Source: Deroplatys truncata (lineage: Eukaryota > Arthropoda > Insecta > Mantodea > Mantidae). From it: 64,000 bases of DNA. Under the pieces are notes generated by a model, which saw nothing but the letters and a program-made list of their open reading frames with translations, made no database searches and was not told the DNA's origin. The DNA is taken from NCBI GenBank assembly GCA_030765065.1, contig CM060978.1:219065498-219129497 (forward strand). Reading direction: 5' to 3'. Shown here one piece after another: positions 1 to 12,659 of the stretch. The position numbers and the translations under genes were made by a program. Every line of letters starts with the position of its first letter. The first letter of the stretch is position 1.

Positions 1-259
1 TCATTAACATTTCCTGTCTAGAAGACCCGACAGACCCGCTCCCTCAGAAAGGGCGATGAACGACGCTTGCAACCAGGCAGTCCCCTGGTGTCCAACGGGA
101 ATGCTCCTTTCGCAGAAAAAACGTCCGGGCCATCTGTCCGACACTGCCACACGCCACGATACCTAGAAGCACGCCTGAAAAATGAGAACGGAATGAAATG
201 GAAATGAGATAAGATAAATCTTTGAGTTGAGTTGCTATTTATTTTTCCTTTAATCCATC
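1..259. other. no gene seen; possible LINE 3' tail
   Basis: Moderately GC-rich stretch, followed by AT-rich DNA from about 200. No open frame or known motif was recognised. It lies downstream of the minus-strand LINE fragment, so part may be that element's 3' untranslated region. Confidence 0.3.
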
Positions 260-309
260 ATGCATTTTAACACCGTGGTTATTTATGCATGGTGGGTTAT
301 AACAAATTC

Positions 310-1134
310 TTATTGCTTTATTTTTCTAAACCATTTTTCTATTACTCTCCCCATATATTCTCCTATTCTTTTTATATCCCTCTCCTTTTGTATTTTCATT
401 ATCCTAACTTTTAATACTTCTTTGTTAACATTCTCCCATTCTTTAGGTAAAAACTGATCTCTCCACAACTTAGTTTCTTCACATTCGATTATATAATGCA
501 AGTCATTATCTGCCTCTCCACAAAGAGGACACCTATTCAAATTCGCTCCCTTCCTATCTTCCCTTAGCCTATGTGCACTTAATCTAGACCAGGCCCACCC
601 TTCTCTCACTAACCTATTGCCTACATCCACATACTTCTCCCTTCCACAGTCCACCTTTAATTGTCTATATAGTTCCAAACCTTTCTTTCCTTCCAGACTG
701 TGAAATAATTCTTCTTTCTCTATATCTTCTACTCTGTTTCTCACTTCTTTTCAGAAACCTTTAACTAATCCCTCTCTCTCCTCCCATAATTTACCCATTT
801 CTATTTCCTGTAAAATTCTCCTTATTCCTTGAGCCCAGTTCATCCCATCACTGAATTTTTCTTGCATTATTAAACATTGCTTCAAGATATTATGCTCGTC
901 CATTGATTTCAATCTATGCCAATATTTAAGTATCCTTTCTACTATCATGTCCTTGCTACCTACTCTTCCCAACTCCAACATTGCTGCTTCATTAGGTGAT
1001 GAAATAGATAAACCTAACATACATTTACAGAACGACCTATGTACTTTATCAATCATCTCCTATCCTTTGTCACTTCCCCAAATCTCTGATCCATAGACCA
1101 TTTTTGTAAACCCTTTCCAACCATTTAATTTGCA
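310..1134 (-). pseudogene. LINE reverse-transcriptase C-terminal region, 5'-truncated and broken
   Basis: Minus-strand frame in two open segments (1056-751 and 744-310) in the same frame, separated by one in-frame TGA at 751-753. A further in-frame TAG lies just upstream, near 1062. Upstream codons read YGSEIWG, and then comes the ELGR...KYWHRL block typical of the region after the RT domain in insect non-LTR retrotransposons. Near the end is a zinc knuckle-like C-x2-C...H-x4-C (CPLCG...HYIIEC), also usual there. Similarity fades at about 1140, so only the last ~275 codons survive. The endonuclease and catalytic RT are absent. It is a dead copy. Clade (jockey, R1 or RTE-like) cannot be fixed without an alignment. 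Confidence 0.75.
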
Positions 1135-1140
1135 TAATCT

Positions 1141-2002
1141 AGTAGAACGGAAACTAAATCCTAGCATCCGGCTACCAAAACCCATGATCAGGGTGGGCGA
1201 ACCTAGACGTGAGCCTCACACGTTAACGCAGAGTCAACTCGCTGGGGTCCTGCGTTAGATAAGTGGTAAAGAAATAAAAGTGATAGATGTGTAGCTATGA
1301 AGATCAGTGCCTTGACCAATGCTTTAGAACGTGGTTAATCCAGAGAAGGCGAAAATGTGGATGTTTCATAAGTATGGAAAAATTGCACAGATTAAGCTCC
1401 GGGATGAGGGTTATTCCTCATCCTAAACCCAAAAATGTCTGTCTTGATGCCGCCTTTTCCAGCAAAAACTCTGCCGTTGTTACGATAGCTCTTAACACTA
1501 AGCACTCTCATGTGGTTGTGGCTGACATCGACATATTATACGTCGTTAGTATTGTCATAAAACGCGACGTTTATTGAGTTACTCGACACTCTGATGCCTA
1601 AGAACCTGGAAACGAAAGCGGAAGTTTTGTTCCTTTTAGCCGTTAGGGCGCTTCCTTTGGAAATGTGCTACTATTTTTCTTTTCCTTAACAAAAGTTTTT
1701 ATTGTAAAACGTCGACAATACCGTGCTAAGTTTACACATCTTTTAGATGCTTGAGAGTTATATAAAAAAAGCCACTGCAAGTATGCTGGAGAAACTATGT
1801 TTTACATTCTTTACCATTATTATCATGTAACTGTTACATCAATGCAAGTGATGCCAAATTAATTGCATATCAGAAGTGGCGTATCTATAATACGGCTTCT
1901 TGTTTTACTTTTTCCAGCACTTACCTAAGGTAAAGGACGTACCGCTTCATTCCAAAATTGAACAGTGAGATTCAAGGTATTTGGAAATGTGAACATCAAA
2001 GG
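1141..2002. other. unassigned intergenic DNA
   Basis: A 96-codon plus-strand frame exists at 1287-1577 but has no recognised domain. The stretch from 1580 to 2002 is AT-rich and featureless. No gene is supported. Confidence 0.4.
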
Positions 2003-2990
2003 TGAGGCAGTATTTTTAACATTTAAATGATTTCAGTCTAATTATATAATATAAAATATAACAGCCCGCCTTAAAGCAATATGTGTATAAATAACATAAA
2101 ATGTATGTGACAGTCATTGTATTAATGTTTATATTATTATGTACATGTATAATAATGTTATGTGAATGTATTACATAATTTAATAATGTTGGAGCTGTGA
2201 GAATATAGGTCAAAAGTTGCTAACAATGAGGTAACAATGAGGTAATCTTAAAGCAATAATGAATTTGAAAGTTTAATAATGCTACTAGTAATTCTTGGAA
2301 ACAATAATGTAATATTTTTGAAACAGTTTATAAATAGCCAATCAAAAACTAGAAAAGGCTAAACGATAATAAAAGTATTCTATGGAGTAGGATTAGCCAA
2401 TCAGAGACTTGAAATAGATGAACTTTGCAAATTCAGGCATTAGAAGTCAGTTACTAGTAGACAGCGTTCCTAACTGGACGCGAGACGCGTCCTCGAGAGG
2501 TTTAATACGTATTCAGTGTGAGACATATAAAATTCATTACGGAGAGAATATTATAAAGTTTACGTGTTTAAAAGTGCAATTAATAAATAATCTCACAGCT
2601 CTCTATATAGTGGTGTTATTTAATCGTGTGAAGGTTTAATAAATGGAGTGAAGTAAAAATTATAATTTGTGTAAGCCTACATTCTTTAGCAGCATCACAC
2701 CCTGTTCAGAGATACATGTTTCTACAAATTAATATTGACGCAGCCGAGGCAAACATAAATATATATAATATTTAAAGAAGCATTAAAATTCAAAGTTGAT
2801 TCCTAAACTTGGGGCGAAGGGCACCGGAAAGTAATCTTGGGGCGAAGGCCACCGGAAAGTGAACGTTAGGGCGAAGGTTACCGGATCTTTGTACCATACA
2901 TGGGGCAGTTACATCAAGTTTGGCTCCCCAACAGTCGAACTATAACACCTACTCCAAATTGACGCCCAAAGCGTATTGCAAGTAACATAA
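2003..2990 (+). mobile_element. LTR retroelement copy a: LTR plus leader
   Basis: Shared with 36778-37850 (+) and 57820-58708 (-). All three copies start abruptly at TGAGGCAGTATT and have unrelated sequence upstream. I place the LTR 3' end at AATATTGACGCA (2731-2742), whose last 12 bases nearly mirror the first 12; this gives a ~740-bp TG...CA repeat. Inside are a TCAGT insect initiator near 2512 and AATAAA near 2637, fitting U3-R-U5. Beyond the LTR lie three 26-28-bp repeats built on TTGGGGCGAAGGCCACCGG, then a 'caaattGACGCCCAAAGCG' block resembling the primer-site/leader motif of many insect LTR elements. No gag or pol follows, so the copy is truncated. Confidence 0.6.
2817..2896 (+). repeat. 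three tandem ~27-bp leader repeats
   Basis: Successive units read cttggggcgaagg(g/c)(c)accgg with minor changes. Two such units recur in the second LTR copy at about 37567-37616. Confidence 0.7.
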
Positions 2991-3464
2991 AAATACAACT
3001 CCTCCTAAAATACACTTCTTCAAAGGATATAAAATTAACTCAAGAAAAATGGACATTTCTGAATGCAATTGACAGATCACTGTATTATTAGTATATATAC
3101 CTACATCTCTTGAAATTTCTACAATTATGCTTCGGTAGTTATCCTGAAAAATATTATTAGCTTCTATAAAATATTTTCGACAAAGTGAAAAAAGTTTGTC
3201 TAGCTTCCCTTTGTTTAGAAACCAGCTAAAGTAGAGAGTTGAGATTTTTTTACATATGAAGGCATTTTGTCTCATACTACTGAACTAAGGAAACTAAGCT
3301 GCCAATAGTTTTTGTTTCATACTATCTATCTGCATTTCATATTTCCAAACTAGTACGTCAAGTTGAACTTTTGCGTTCAATTACTTTCCGTATTCCACAG
3401 CAACATTTGAATACATTGGCTCTTCAGTGAGCATATGAAACTTATGATTGCATCCATGTTTGCC
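2991..3464. other. AT-rich DNA with a repeat recurring at the window end
   Basis: No gene. Bases 3352-3393 (AGTACGTCAA.TTGAACTTTTGC...TTACTTTCC) recur at 63962-64000 with few changes. This marks an unnamed dispersed repeat whose edges I cannot define. Confidence 0.4.
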
Positions 3465-3465
3465 G

Positions 3466-3650
3466 GCCCTCGTAGCCGCGGTTGCTGGAGTGGTCGCTCC
3501 GGCGCTCCGCCAAGCTGAGTGTCGCGGGTTCGAGTCCCGCCACGGGCATGGGTGTTTGTGTGTGTATGTGTGTTGCGGAAATAAGCGGTATAAAACAGCA
3601 AAACACAGTAGTATAAACTGGGAACGAAAAGGGAGCTCAAAAAAAGAACA
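3466..3650 (+). mobile_element. tRNA-derived SINE
   Basis: The 5' part is tRNA-like: an A-box-like TAGCCGCGGTTGCTGG and a perfect T-arm GCGGG-TTCGAGT-CCCGC containing the B box. The ends GCCC...GGGC could pair, but the rest of the acceptor stem does not. A short GT-rich body and an A-rich stretch follow (near 3640). This is an RNA polymerase III-type retroposon, not a functional tRNA gene. Confidence 0.7.
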
Positions 3651-4537
3651 TGTAGTAGAACATTTAACCGATATAGAAAGTATTTCGACATTGTACCAAT
3701 GAAATCGAAAGAATTTTCGATATTTTCCAGCCTCAGCTTCGCTTTGGCGCAAACGATTTCCTATACGATTACATAAATAATTATACTGGTTCTGATTTAT
3801 TTCTCTGTAAAGAAAATGAACCAAAATTTACATCTAAAGGTTTTAAACAAAATCCTCATTTTAAAAACGTTTTACAATTAAAAACGTAACTCTAGTTCAA
3901 AGGATGTAATAGTTTGTTTCATACAAGTGAGTAAAATTTAAAATTTTATAGCATTTTAGAAAAAGAAGTGTCTGCCTGAAAAATGTGGTTTTCAGATAAT
4001 CGCAATTAAAATTTAATTCACAGGTACGACTCACATACTCTCCAAGGGAGTAATCATTAACTGCATCCTATGTTGCCTTCTAATTTGCAATTCTTTTCAG
4101 CCGGAAGTCTTTAAATAGAGCATGTGATGTCCTTTTAGCAGATAACACGTGCTGAGATTTAAAAGTTTTAGTAAAAAGGGCGGGAAAATGCAAAGTTTGA
4201 AGCGTCGCAGAATCCGTATAAACGTTCTTCTAAATGGTTAGGTGTTTTAAATGACAGTACACACACACACACGCATATATATATATTAAAACAGAAAATG
4301 ACATATTTTTCATTCTACACTTCTCAGTCCACTCACGGAAAATGCATATTCTGAATCACCTGAATTCTCACCAAACATCTTAGAAAAGCTCCGCGAGCGC
4401 GTGTGGTATGTGTTTTCAAGTAGGGGAGAGAAAGTAAGTATATCAACAATATTTTAAGTCAAGTAAAGTTTAAAGATGCAACATGAAGATTTTCATACAA
4501 ATCTCCATGCCCTATACCCCTTTACATTGAAAAAAAA
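3651..4537. other. unassigned AT-rich DNA
   Basis: No gene or known element seen. It contains a short (CA)n(TA)n microsatellite at about 4258-4287. Confidence 0.4.
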
Positions 4538-5291
4538 ATCTGTGTTACCTCACATGACTTTCTCTACTCTTGTACAAACTATTTTTACAAACGCTTATTC
4601 TCCATATGCTTCATGTTAATCGAGATATGGCGATGTTAATGTAATTGCTAATTTTCTTGTAGACGCAAGGGGAATTGGTAGGTTTTAAGCGATAGTCAAA
4701 TATTTTAAGAGCTGGTTGCTATGTGGAGTATTCCATTCTCATTGTATCACCAGGACAAAAAAAAATGAATAACGAATTTGAGAAAAAGTATATTGCAAAA
4801 TTTAAGGGAATAACAAGCAATATCTTGATAATGATTCACTCAACAACAAAAAAGTATATGAGATAAATTGTGTATTTTAACGCCATCTACATTTTTTGTG
4901 TAGTAAAATTTTGTCTATCTCTTATGGTTTACCAGTTATGCAAACGTCGTTCACAATGAAGAATACTTTTGGAGACATTCCCAGAAAATTCAAGATATAC
5001 ACTTTATTTGTCATAAAAATATCTTAAATATATGATATTTTAATCAAAACTGTTATAGCCATTTTTGAGAAAATTAAAACTTTCGAAAAATGTTCCATGT
5101 AAAGGGTAAATCTGGGGTGGGGGATTTTCTTGAAAACCTTCGTGTCGCATCTGTGGAAGATACTAAACCTAAATACCAAGTTTGGTGTTTATCCGACTGT
5201 TCGTTTCTGAGTTATTTCCGATGAAATCTCATATCGAATTTTTGGGTGGATTGCTATACTTCCCCCACTTACTATACGTAGTAGAGAAATT
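4538..5291 (+). mobile_element. family H repeat, copy 1 (microsatellite lost)
   Basis: Non-coding dispersed repeat. In this orientation full copies start ATCTGATGTGTTACACTCAC preceded by an A-run, then carry ACTTTCTCTACT, and end TACTATACGTAGTAGAGAAAGT. Thus ACTTTCTCTACT and AGTAGAGAAAGT form 12-bp subterminal inverted repeats, with a small hairpin at each tip (GTGT-t-ACAC; TACTA-tacg-TAGTA). This copy lacks the CA-rich microsatellite and flanking ~70 bp present in others. The layout resembles non-autonomous Helentron/HINE elements, but that class is inference. Confidence 0.7.
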
Positions 5292-8289
5292 AAGAATACA
5301 AGTTTGAGATATTAGCATGAGGAATAAAATGCATTTCTTAAAATTCTTCTCGGTAACCGTGACATATTGTCATTCTTATTGAATTTAATACATCCTTGAA
5401 ACGCGTTTAAACGGTAGATCTAAATAAGTATGAGATAGATATATCTAGCTGTGGTTAAAATGTTCACTTTATATTGAAGAGCATATTTCGCAGGTTTAGG
5501 CGTTACCAAAAATTTGCTGCTACAGTTTAAAATATTGCACACCGATGCCATCTGAGTAAAGTATTTAAAAACTAGCATTTCTTATGATAACCACCGACTG
5601 AATGCAGTTTTCGCATTATACATATAGCAAAACTAATGTTTCCTGATATTACACGACTTTCAGTCAGGTATTTTACTTTTGAGCATTAGTTTTAATTTAA
5701 ATTAAACCAACAAAAATACTGACCCAGCAAGCAATAATAAAGACCAAACACCTAAAGTATGAGTTATAGTGAGCTTAGCTGAGTTTAAGCGGGCAGATGT
5801 AATATAGTGAATTAGTGGTGTATTGAGGATTCCTTAACGTAAGCACCACTCTCTCCAGGTATGAAGGTAATATATCTACCTTCAAAACTACAGTGCGCAG
5901 TTCGAATCTCGATTGGATATTTCCGTTATTCCAGTCCCTTGGACCCCGGGCTAATTTAAGAATACTTCTATCCATTTCATTCCAGTCTCTGCAGATTTGA
6001 ATTGTTATAAGATAGGTTAAAAAAGCAGATTTTGAAAAGTTAAATCAGATTTAAAGAATTTGGGTCAGCGCTAGAATTTAACTTCCTGTTTCTGCGCTCT
6101 TAGCAAATGAGAAATCTTACCAATCGTAGTGTTGTTTTATACGGCCTTTGTATTCACTTGAAAGAATTTTTACATAATTTGAGTAAAACCTTTTTGAGAG
6201 CATGAACAGCAAACCGATAGGCCTTTCATGTGATTTCAAGTCTATAATGGCTTTGTTTATAATCTTGCATTAATCAAGGATAGGAAATCATAGCAATGAA
6301 TCGTATTGTGTACATTCCTCCCAAACCCAATACTCTTGACTGAAAATTATTAATTTCTTACTCTTTCATTACTTTAAAGGTGCTGTTGAAATTCCTTACA
6401 GCATCCATAAATATTTTTGGTAACAACTTATTTTTTTTGTACTATCGGCAAGTTTGATCGTAAAACAACTATTCTTCTCTAAAAAAGTAATACCTATGAA
6501 TTCATTTATTTTATTATTTCACAACCTAAACCAATGGGTACGCACATGTATATATTTTCATCAAAATGTATATTTCAACTTTAACACGATTTAGAACTGC
6601 TATGAAAATAAGAACATTTCGTTATATACATGCGTCTTAATTTTATAATTTGGAGGTACAAGTTAATTTGTGCAAGTTAACTAAACTCCTTCTTCTTCTT
6701 CTTCTTCTTCTTCTTCTTCAACTGACTACGCTCTTCGTTATAGGTCGTATAACCCAAAGGACTTACAGGCCAATGCCTTGGTTAGTAGTTTGTCGAGGAG
6801 CATATTCAGGATGGGTGATGAATGCAATGCTTGGTATGGTGTTGAAGAAGAAGGAAATGGAATGAAGTTACGAAAGGGATTATAGGAACATTTGTCGATA
6901 AAATTATCCATCTAGCATTCACGACCGAGGAAAACCACGCAAAAAAATATGAGAGATTGGTCGGTCCCGGGAGTAAACTAATCAAAGTAATCCTCATTGC
7001 TTACATTTTATCTTTTTAGTTCAATAGGTAGCATAAAACATACAAATAGTCAAGCAACATAATTCCTACAGTGACGAGGATCTGCAAAGCATAGCAGAAA
7101 ATATTAGGACTAGAAAGCTATCATTGAAGTCAGCAGCAAAAGCTTCCAATTTAATAAAGGAACACTCTTTAATGGAAACCATGGCAAACACCATAATCAA
7201 TTTGGCTGACCGGTAGTTGGAGAGGAGAAATCATTTGTGCAGTAAAATGGCTTTGAAGGGTTTAAGTTTTGAATTTTCGTGGTGAAAGCCCATTTCATCA
7301 ACTGTTACACAAAGAATTAATTTCAGATGTTATGTTCGATTAACATCATTTAAGCACCTTTATATGTAATTGTATTATTCCATGCTAGGATGTGTGTTAT
7401 TAATTTTTTAAAGAACTTTAAAATTAATGAAAAATATGACTTAACAAATTTATGATGAGCTTCAATAAACAAACTTTAACAGTACTGAACAGCGTGTGCG
7501 TTTAAGCAGTAATTGGGTCAAAAGTTCAGCAAAACATCATGTTGATCAAGATTTCTGCAAGTACCTGTAATAATAGTCATTAAACTTGACCATACACATC
7601 CAATTGTGTTCTATCATTTAGCTTCACTTAACGCAATTTTAAAATTAATGTGACAGCAATATATTCAATCAATATTACAGTAATCCTTTCAAAGCACTAT
7701 TTATTAAAATATACTTCAAGATTTCCGAACTATCTCTAAGGTTGTTTCCAAATGAGATTATGCCTTCCTTCAGTGCCACGAGACTGTAAACCAATGAGAG
7801 TCTTGCAGTATTATCGTATTGTATTCCCGCTAGTAGGAAGTGCCGTGCGTCAACTGAATCCATCTATAATAAATACAATTAGGTCAAAATATTCTAAATA
7901 TTCTAATTTCGAATAAACAGGAGGGTAGAGTGCAATATTTGAAACACAACCGTGGAAAAGACATACTTTTAGCTCAAGCTATTGCCAGGATGATACTAAA
8001 GGAACTACTTTGAACAAGCACCAGGAACTTATTTGTTTCCTCTCTGTTGTTCAAGATGAAGACAAGAGCTTATCTAGAGAACGTCCGCGTGACATGTTTA
8101 TGATGATAAGCTTGTCGGCCTGTGTTTAAGTATTCAGAGTTCAAATACTTCATACGAGTAATCAGTTGCTGCTTTAAGTAGCAATAGAACAGGCCTGAAT
8201 TCGTGCAACGGCCTTAACGGCGAATTCAGTGTCCAGTTCAAAACTGGTATTGCGAAGCCAGGTTCTAAATATTTTAGAGTATACACATT
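5292..8289. other. 3-kb AT-rich stretch without genes
   Basis: No open frame above 72 codons and no recognised domain. A (CTT)n microsatellite lies at 6689-6719. A B-box-like gttcgaatctc occurs near 5900 without a convincing A box. Confidence 0.5.
6689..6719 (+). repeat. (CTT)n microsatellite
   Basis: About ten uninterrupted CTT units. Confidence 0.9.
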
Positions 8290-9257
8290 TTTACTTTCTC
8301 TACTACGTATAGTAAGAGGGAAGTATTGCATTCCACCCAAAAATTCGATACCGAGATTTCACCGGAAATGTATGTTTTGAGGCCTTCTGAATCCAAAAAA
8401 GTATTTTTGTAAACATGTCAGTGTGTGTGTCTGTGTGTCTGTGTGTGTGTCTGTCTGTCTGTGAACAGCAGAACTCAGAAACGAACAGTCGGATAAACAC
8501 CAAACTTGGTATTTAGGTTCAGTATCTTCCAGAGATGCGACACGAAGGTTTTCAAGAAAATCCCCCACCCCAGATTACCCTTTACATTTTTCGAACATTT
8601 TAATTTTCCCAAAAATGGCTCTAACAATTTTAATTAAAATATCATATGCTTAAGATATTTTCATGACAAATGAAATGTATATCTCGAATTTTCTGGATAT
8701 GTCTCCAAAAGTATTCTTCATTTGAACGACTTTTGCATAACTGGTAAACCATAAGAGATAGACGTAATTTTACAACACAAAAAATGTAGATCGCGTTAAA
8801 ATACACAATTTATGCCGTATACTTTTTTTCGTGAGTGAACCATTTTCGAGATATTGCTTGTTATTCCCTTAAATTTTCCAATACTTATATACTAAATGGG
8901 AATTCGTTATTCATTTTTTTTGTCTTGGATATGCAAAGAGTATTAATCTGTGGCAAAGAGAATGGTGCTGCACCTAGCAACCAGCTATTAAGAGATATGT
9001 ATGTGCTTAAAGGCTACTGTATTTCTATATTGCCCTTGCAAATTCAAAACAAGGGGAACATAGTACGCCTTAAGCGATAGTAAAATATTTTTAGAACTGG
9101 TCGCTATGTGTAAAATGTAATTCTCTTCGCATGTCAAAAGATCGTTTCTGCAAATGTTTCATCTGGATTAATATGAAATAGATGGAGAATAAGAGTTTGT
9201 AAGAATAGTTTGTACAAGAGTAAAGAAAGCCATGTGAGTGTAACACATCAAATTTTT
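8290..9257 (-). mobile_element. family H repeat, copy 2 (full length)
   Basis: Runs ACTTTCTCTACTACGTATAGTA ... GTAACACATCAAATTTTTT, the reverse orientation of copy 1. It carries a GT/CTGT microsatellite at 8418-8462 next to the conserved 'ctgtgaacagc' block. It is flanked by T-runs on both sides. Confidence 0.75.
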
Positions 9258-10868
9258 TCAAAGATGCGCAATGAGAGCAAATATGTGTTTAGAATTATTA
9301 AATCACCAAAGATTATAAATCTTAATCATAAGTTTAAAGCAAAGTATAGGGTTGTAATGATATGAATTAAACCCTTTAATATGATTTCAAGACATAATCT
9401 TATCATTAAGTTTATAACTTATTAGGAAGTGAGAATTCAATTGACTTCAAAAATGCTCAGCAACTTACTGCTAAAGCGTATGGTGTAGGCAAAGCAAGTG
9501 TGTCTCGCGAGTTACTTACATAACCTTATGCTAGACATTGTGCGAGCGAGGGAGAAACATTAAGAGTTGGGATAACGAAGTAGCAACAGTATCTGATTCG
9601 TCGGAGAGCAAAAATATTTTCATTTGAAAAGTACTGTAGTGTCATTCATTCCTATGCTGGAATATGTGTTTGGAAAGGGTTATAATTTTTTTTGAAAATC
9701 TTTTAAGCTGAAAATGTGCTTTTAAATAGAGGTGTGTTTGAGTTCAAGACTGAGAAGAATTCACTTGGTAATGAAAGCCACTGAGTGCAGTATGTTCAAA
9801 AATGATTTCGCCTATTTGACATAAGTATGATCAATTTCTTCCTATACGTTGTCCTTAGACTTCTATACAGACCCAAAGTCTATTTATAAGCAGCATTTTT
9901 AAATGTATAAATATCATTAAGAAAAATTCTAGTACAGATCAGTAGTATTTTAAACACCATCACTTATTCAGTTACAGTGTGGAAAGGGAGACTGCGACAG
10001 ACAGGCTGAACTTTATACTTTGCTTTGCAGTGGTTTTACGGTGCTTAAAACAGAGAAGAAGCTGATAAATCTAGAAAGGGCAGATAATCTCGTTTGCTGG
10101 AATCTAGGGAAAAGTATACGCGATAAAAGCGCTAAATAGCTCTTGCGCACAACACTTCTAATTGAGTTTTGTTGCCCCTAATGACGTAATTGCTGAAGCT
10201 GAGCTGCAGTTACTACAAACCAGCTCTTAATTGGACCACACAGTGAGGTCTGGCGCCGTAATTATTCAAACACTCTCTTAATGTCTTTCAAAACATACAA
10301 TTTAAATGAGCGTTTCTCTTGGCTCTTGACGATTCGTAGTAGGAGACCATGGTGTTTTCCATCTGTGTCATTAATCCCATTTGTTGTAGTTTTGCTTCTC
10401 CGGAATGCGAAATTTCTAAACAATACAATTGAATTAAAAACCATTGTAAAGATGCAATTAATCTTAACAACATATTATTTAGAACAAGTTGCCATTATTT
10501 ATAATTCTCTAAGAAGTGTGCATTCATTGTAGGTTTACTTATTGTTTTTATAGCACGTAGAAACATACCCTTAATGCTGCTTTTCAGCTTAAAGCTGCAT
10601 TCTATCTTGCATACAAAACAGCTATGTACCTTATGTATTACTCGATCTTGGATTTTAAGGGAAGTTCAAAAGCCCCAATGTTAAATCTAATACATTCAAG
10701 GCCTATTACCTCAAACTATTTAAGATATCAGAATAAAATGATTGCAGGGTATAGATACATACCTTCTAAGTTCAATTAAATACAATAAATTTGTTTACTA
10801 AGGAAGATAGTATTATTTATTTATTTAAACCACCTTTTGATTAGAATGTGTTAGCAATTATATTTCTA
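9258..10868. other. unassigned AT-rich DNA
   Basis: No gene seen. A short plus-strand stretch near 9440-9510 reads like a helix-turn-helix (AKAYGVGKASVSRE) but is immediately closed by stops. Confidence 0.4.
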
Positions 10869-11709
10869 AATCTGATGTGTTACACTCACATGACTTTCTC
10901 TACTCTTGTACAAACTATTTTTACAAACGGTTATTCTCCGTATGCTTTATGTTAATCTTATTGCTAATTTTCTTGTAGGTTCAAGGGGAATATGGTAGAC
11001 TTTAAGAGATAGTCAAATATTTTAAGAGCTGGTTACTATGTGGAGCATTCCATTCTCTTTGCATTTCCAGTACATAAAAAATGAATTACGAGTTCCCATT
11101 TGAGAAAAAGTATAAGTACTGGAAAATTTAAGGGAATAAGAAGCAATATCTGGAAAATGGTTCACTCAACTAGATAAAAAGAAAATGTATATAACATAAA
11201 TTGTGTATTTTAACGCGATCTACATTTTTTGTGTAGTAAACTTTTGTCTCTCTTATGGTTTACCAGTTATGCAACAGTCGTTCACAATGAAGAACACTTT
11301 TGGAGACATTCCCAGAAAATTCGAGATATACATTTCACTTGTCATGAAAATATCTTAAACATATGTTACTTAATCAAAATCGTTAGAGCCACTTTTAAGA
11401 AAATTAAAATTTTCGAAAAATGTTCCATGTAAAGGGTAATCTGGGTGGGGGTATTTCTTGAAAACCTTCGTGTCACATCTCTGCAAGATACTGAACCTAA
11501 ATACCAAGTTTAGTGTTTATCCGACTGTTCGTTTCTGAGTTATGCTGTTCACAGACAGATACACAGACACACGCACACGGAAATGTTTCCAAAAATGCTT
11601 TTTTTGTGTTCAGGAGGACTCAAAACATGTATTTCTGGTGAAATCTCGGTATCGAAATTTTGGGTGGAATACAATACTTTCCCTACTTACTATACGTACT
11701 AGAGAAAGT
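10869..11709 (+). mobile_element. family H repeat, copy 3
   Basis: Starts AATCTGATGTGTTACACTCAC and ends ACTATACGTACTAGAGAAAGT, followed by AAAA. The CA-rich microsatellite is reduced to about 30 bp near 11555-11580. All conserved blocks are in order. Confidence 0.75.
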
Positions 11710-12659
11710 AAAAATAGCCAACCATGTTATTAACGCCAAAGTAGATCTACAACAGCACTTAGAGTTTATTTTTATCATACTAAACTTTAATGTAGCTATT
11801 CTCAATAGTTTCTGAGATAAACGGGTCATGTTTACCAGAAAATATTCACAGAAAAAGAAAGGCTGTTTAAAGCAAAATGGCTGAAACAAGCTCGCATATT
11901 TGCAAGGAAAGAAACCACATTGCTACAGCACAGAGAAGCTGCTATACTTAACAGCAGTACCAACTTCTAGAGCAAAGCTTCTTCCAAATTCGGCCAAAGT
12001 TTACCACTCTACTCCAAAGTTGTAACAGTTATGTTTTCTTTGAAGTGGTGCGAAACTCACAGCACAAAAAAGCAAATACACTACGATTTTTAAATATATA
12101 TTTAAAATATAAGTATTGTGCTTACAATGACAAAATATGCGGGAAAAACTAAAGACTCCATGTTTCTCGCAATTTTCTGCATTTAGTCTCCCCTTAAGCA
12201 AATGTTTACTTAATTCCTTTAGTGAGACGTGGAAAATAGTTGCAAATGATTAATAAACATAAGGAATCAAGGCTACTGAATGCACATTATAATGCCTAAA
12301 ATGTCTTAAAAGGCTAGTTGACAAGTATTTCAATCGTCGTTTCTGTCTAGAACAGCTCTTAAGAGGTAATAATTATTGTGTCTTCTTAAAAAGGCTTTTC
12401 GTCTACCTGTGAGCTACACATATATTTTTAACAAACTTTTTATTTAATCCTAATTTGCGTCACATTACAGAAGGGTTGTGAAGCGCGAAGACTGCAATAT
12501 GGATTTCAGACAAACGTTCCATTAGGCTGGACAACGCACTCTACCTACTTATTTAAATGTCACTTCTAGTTTCTATGTATGATTCAGCTGCACTACATAG
12601 GGAAGGGGACACCTGTTGCATTGCGGCGTACTATGCCTACCCCATCTATTTTAAAGAGT
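11710..12659. other. unassigned AT-rich DNA
   Basis: Nothing recognised. Open frames are below 70 codons and lie in AT-rich sequence. Confidence 0.4.

Noticed and set aside
1287-1577. 96-codon ORF as a host gene
   Set aside because: No recognisable domain or splice context; isolated between repeat relics.
5880-5930. SINE B box (gttcgaatctc)
   Set aside because: No A box at the right distance and no second copy in the window.
9430-9530. Transposase-like helix-turn-helix (AKAYGVGKASVSRE)
   Set aside because: Too short, closed by stops on both sides, and no supporting sequence nearby.
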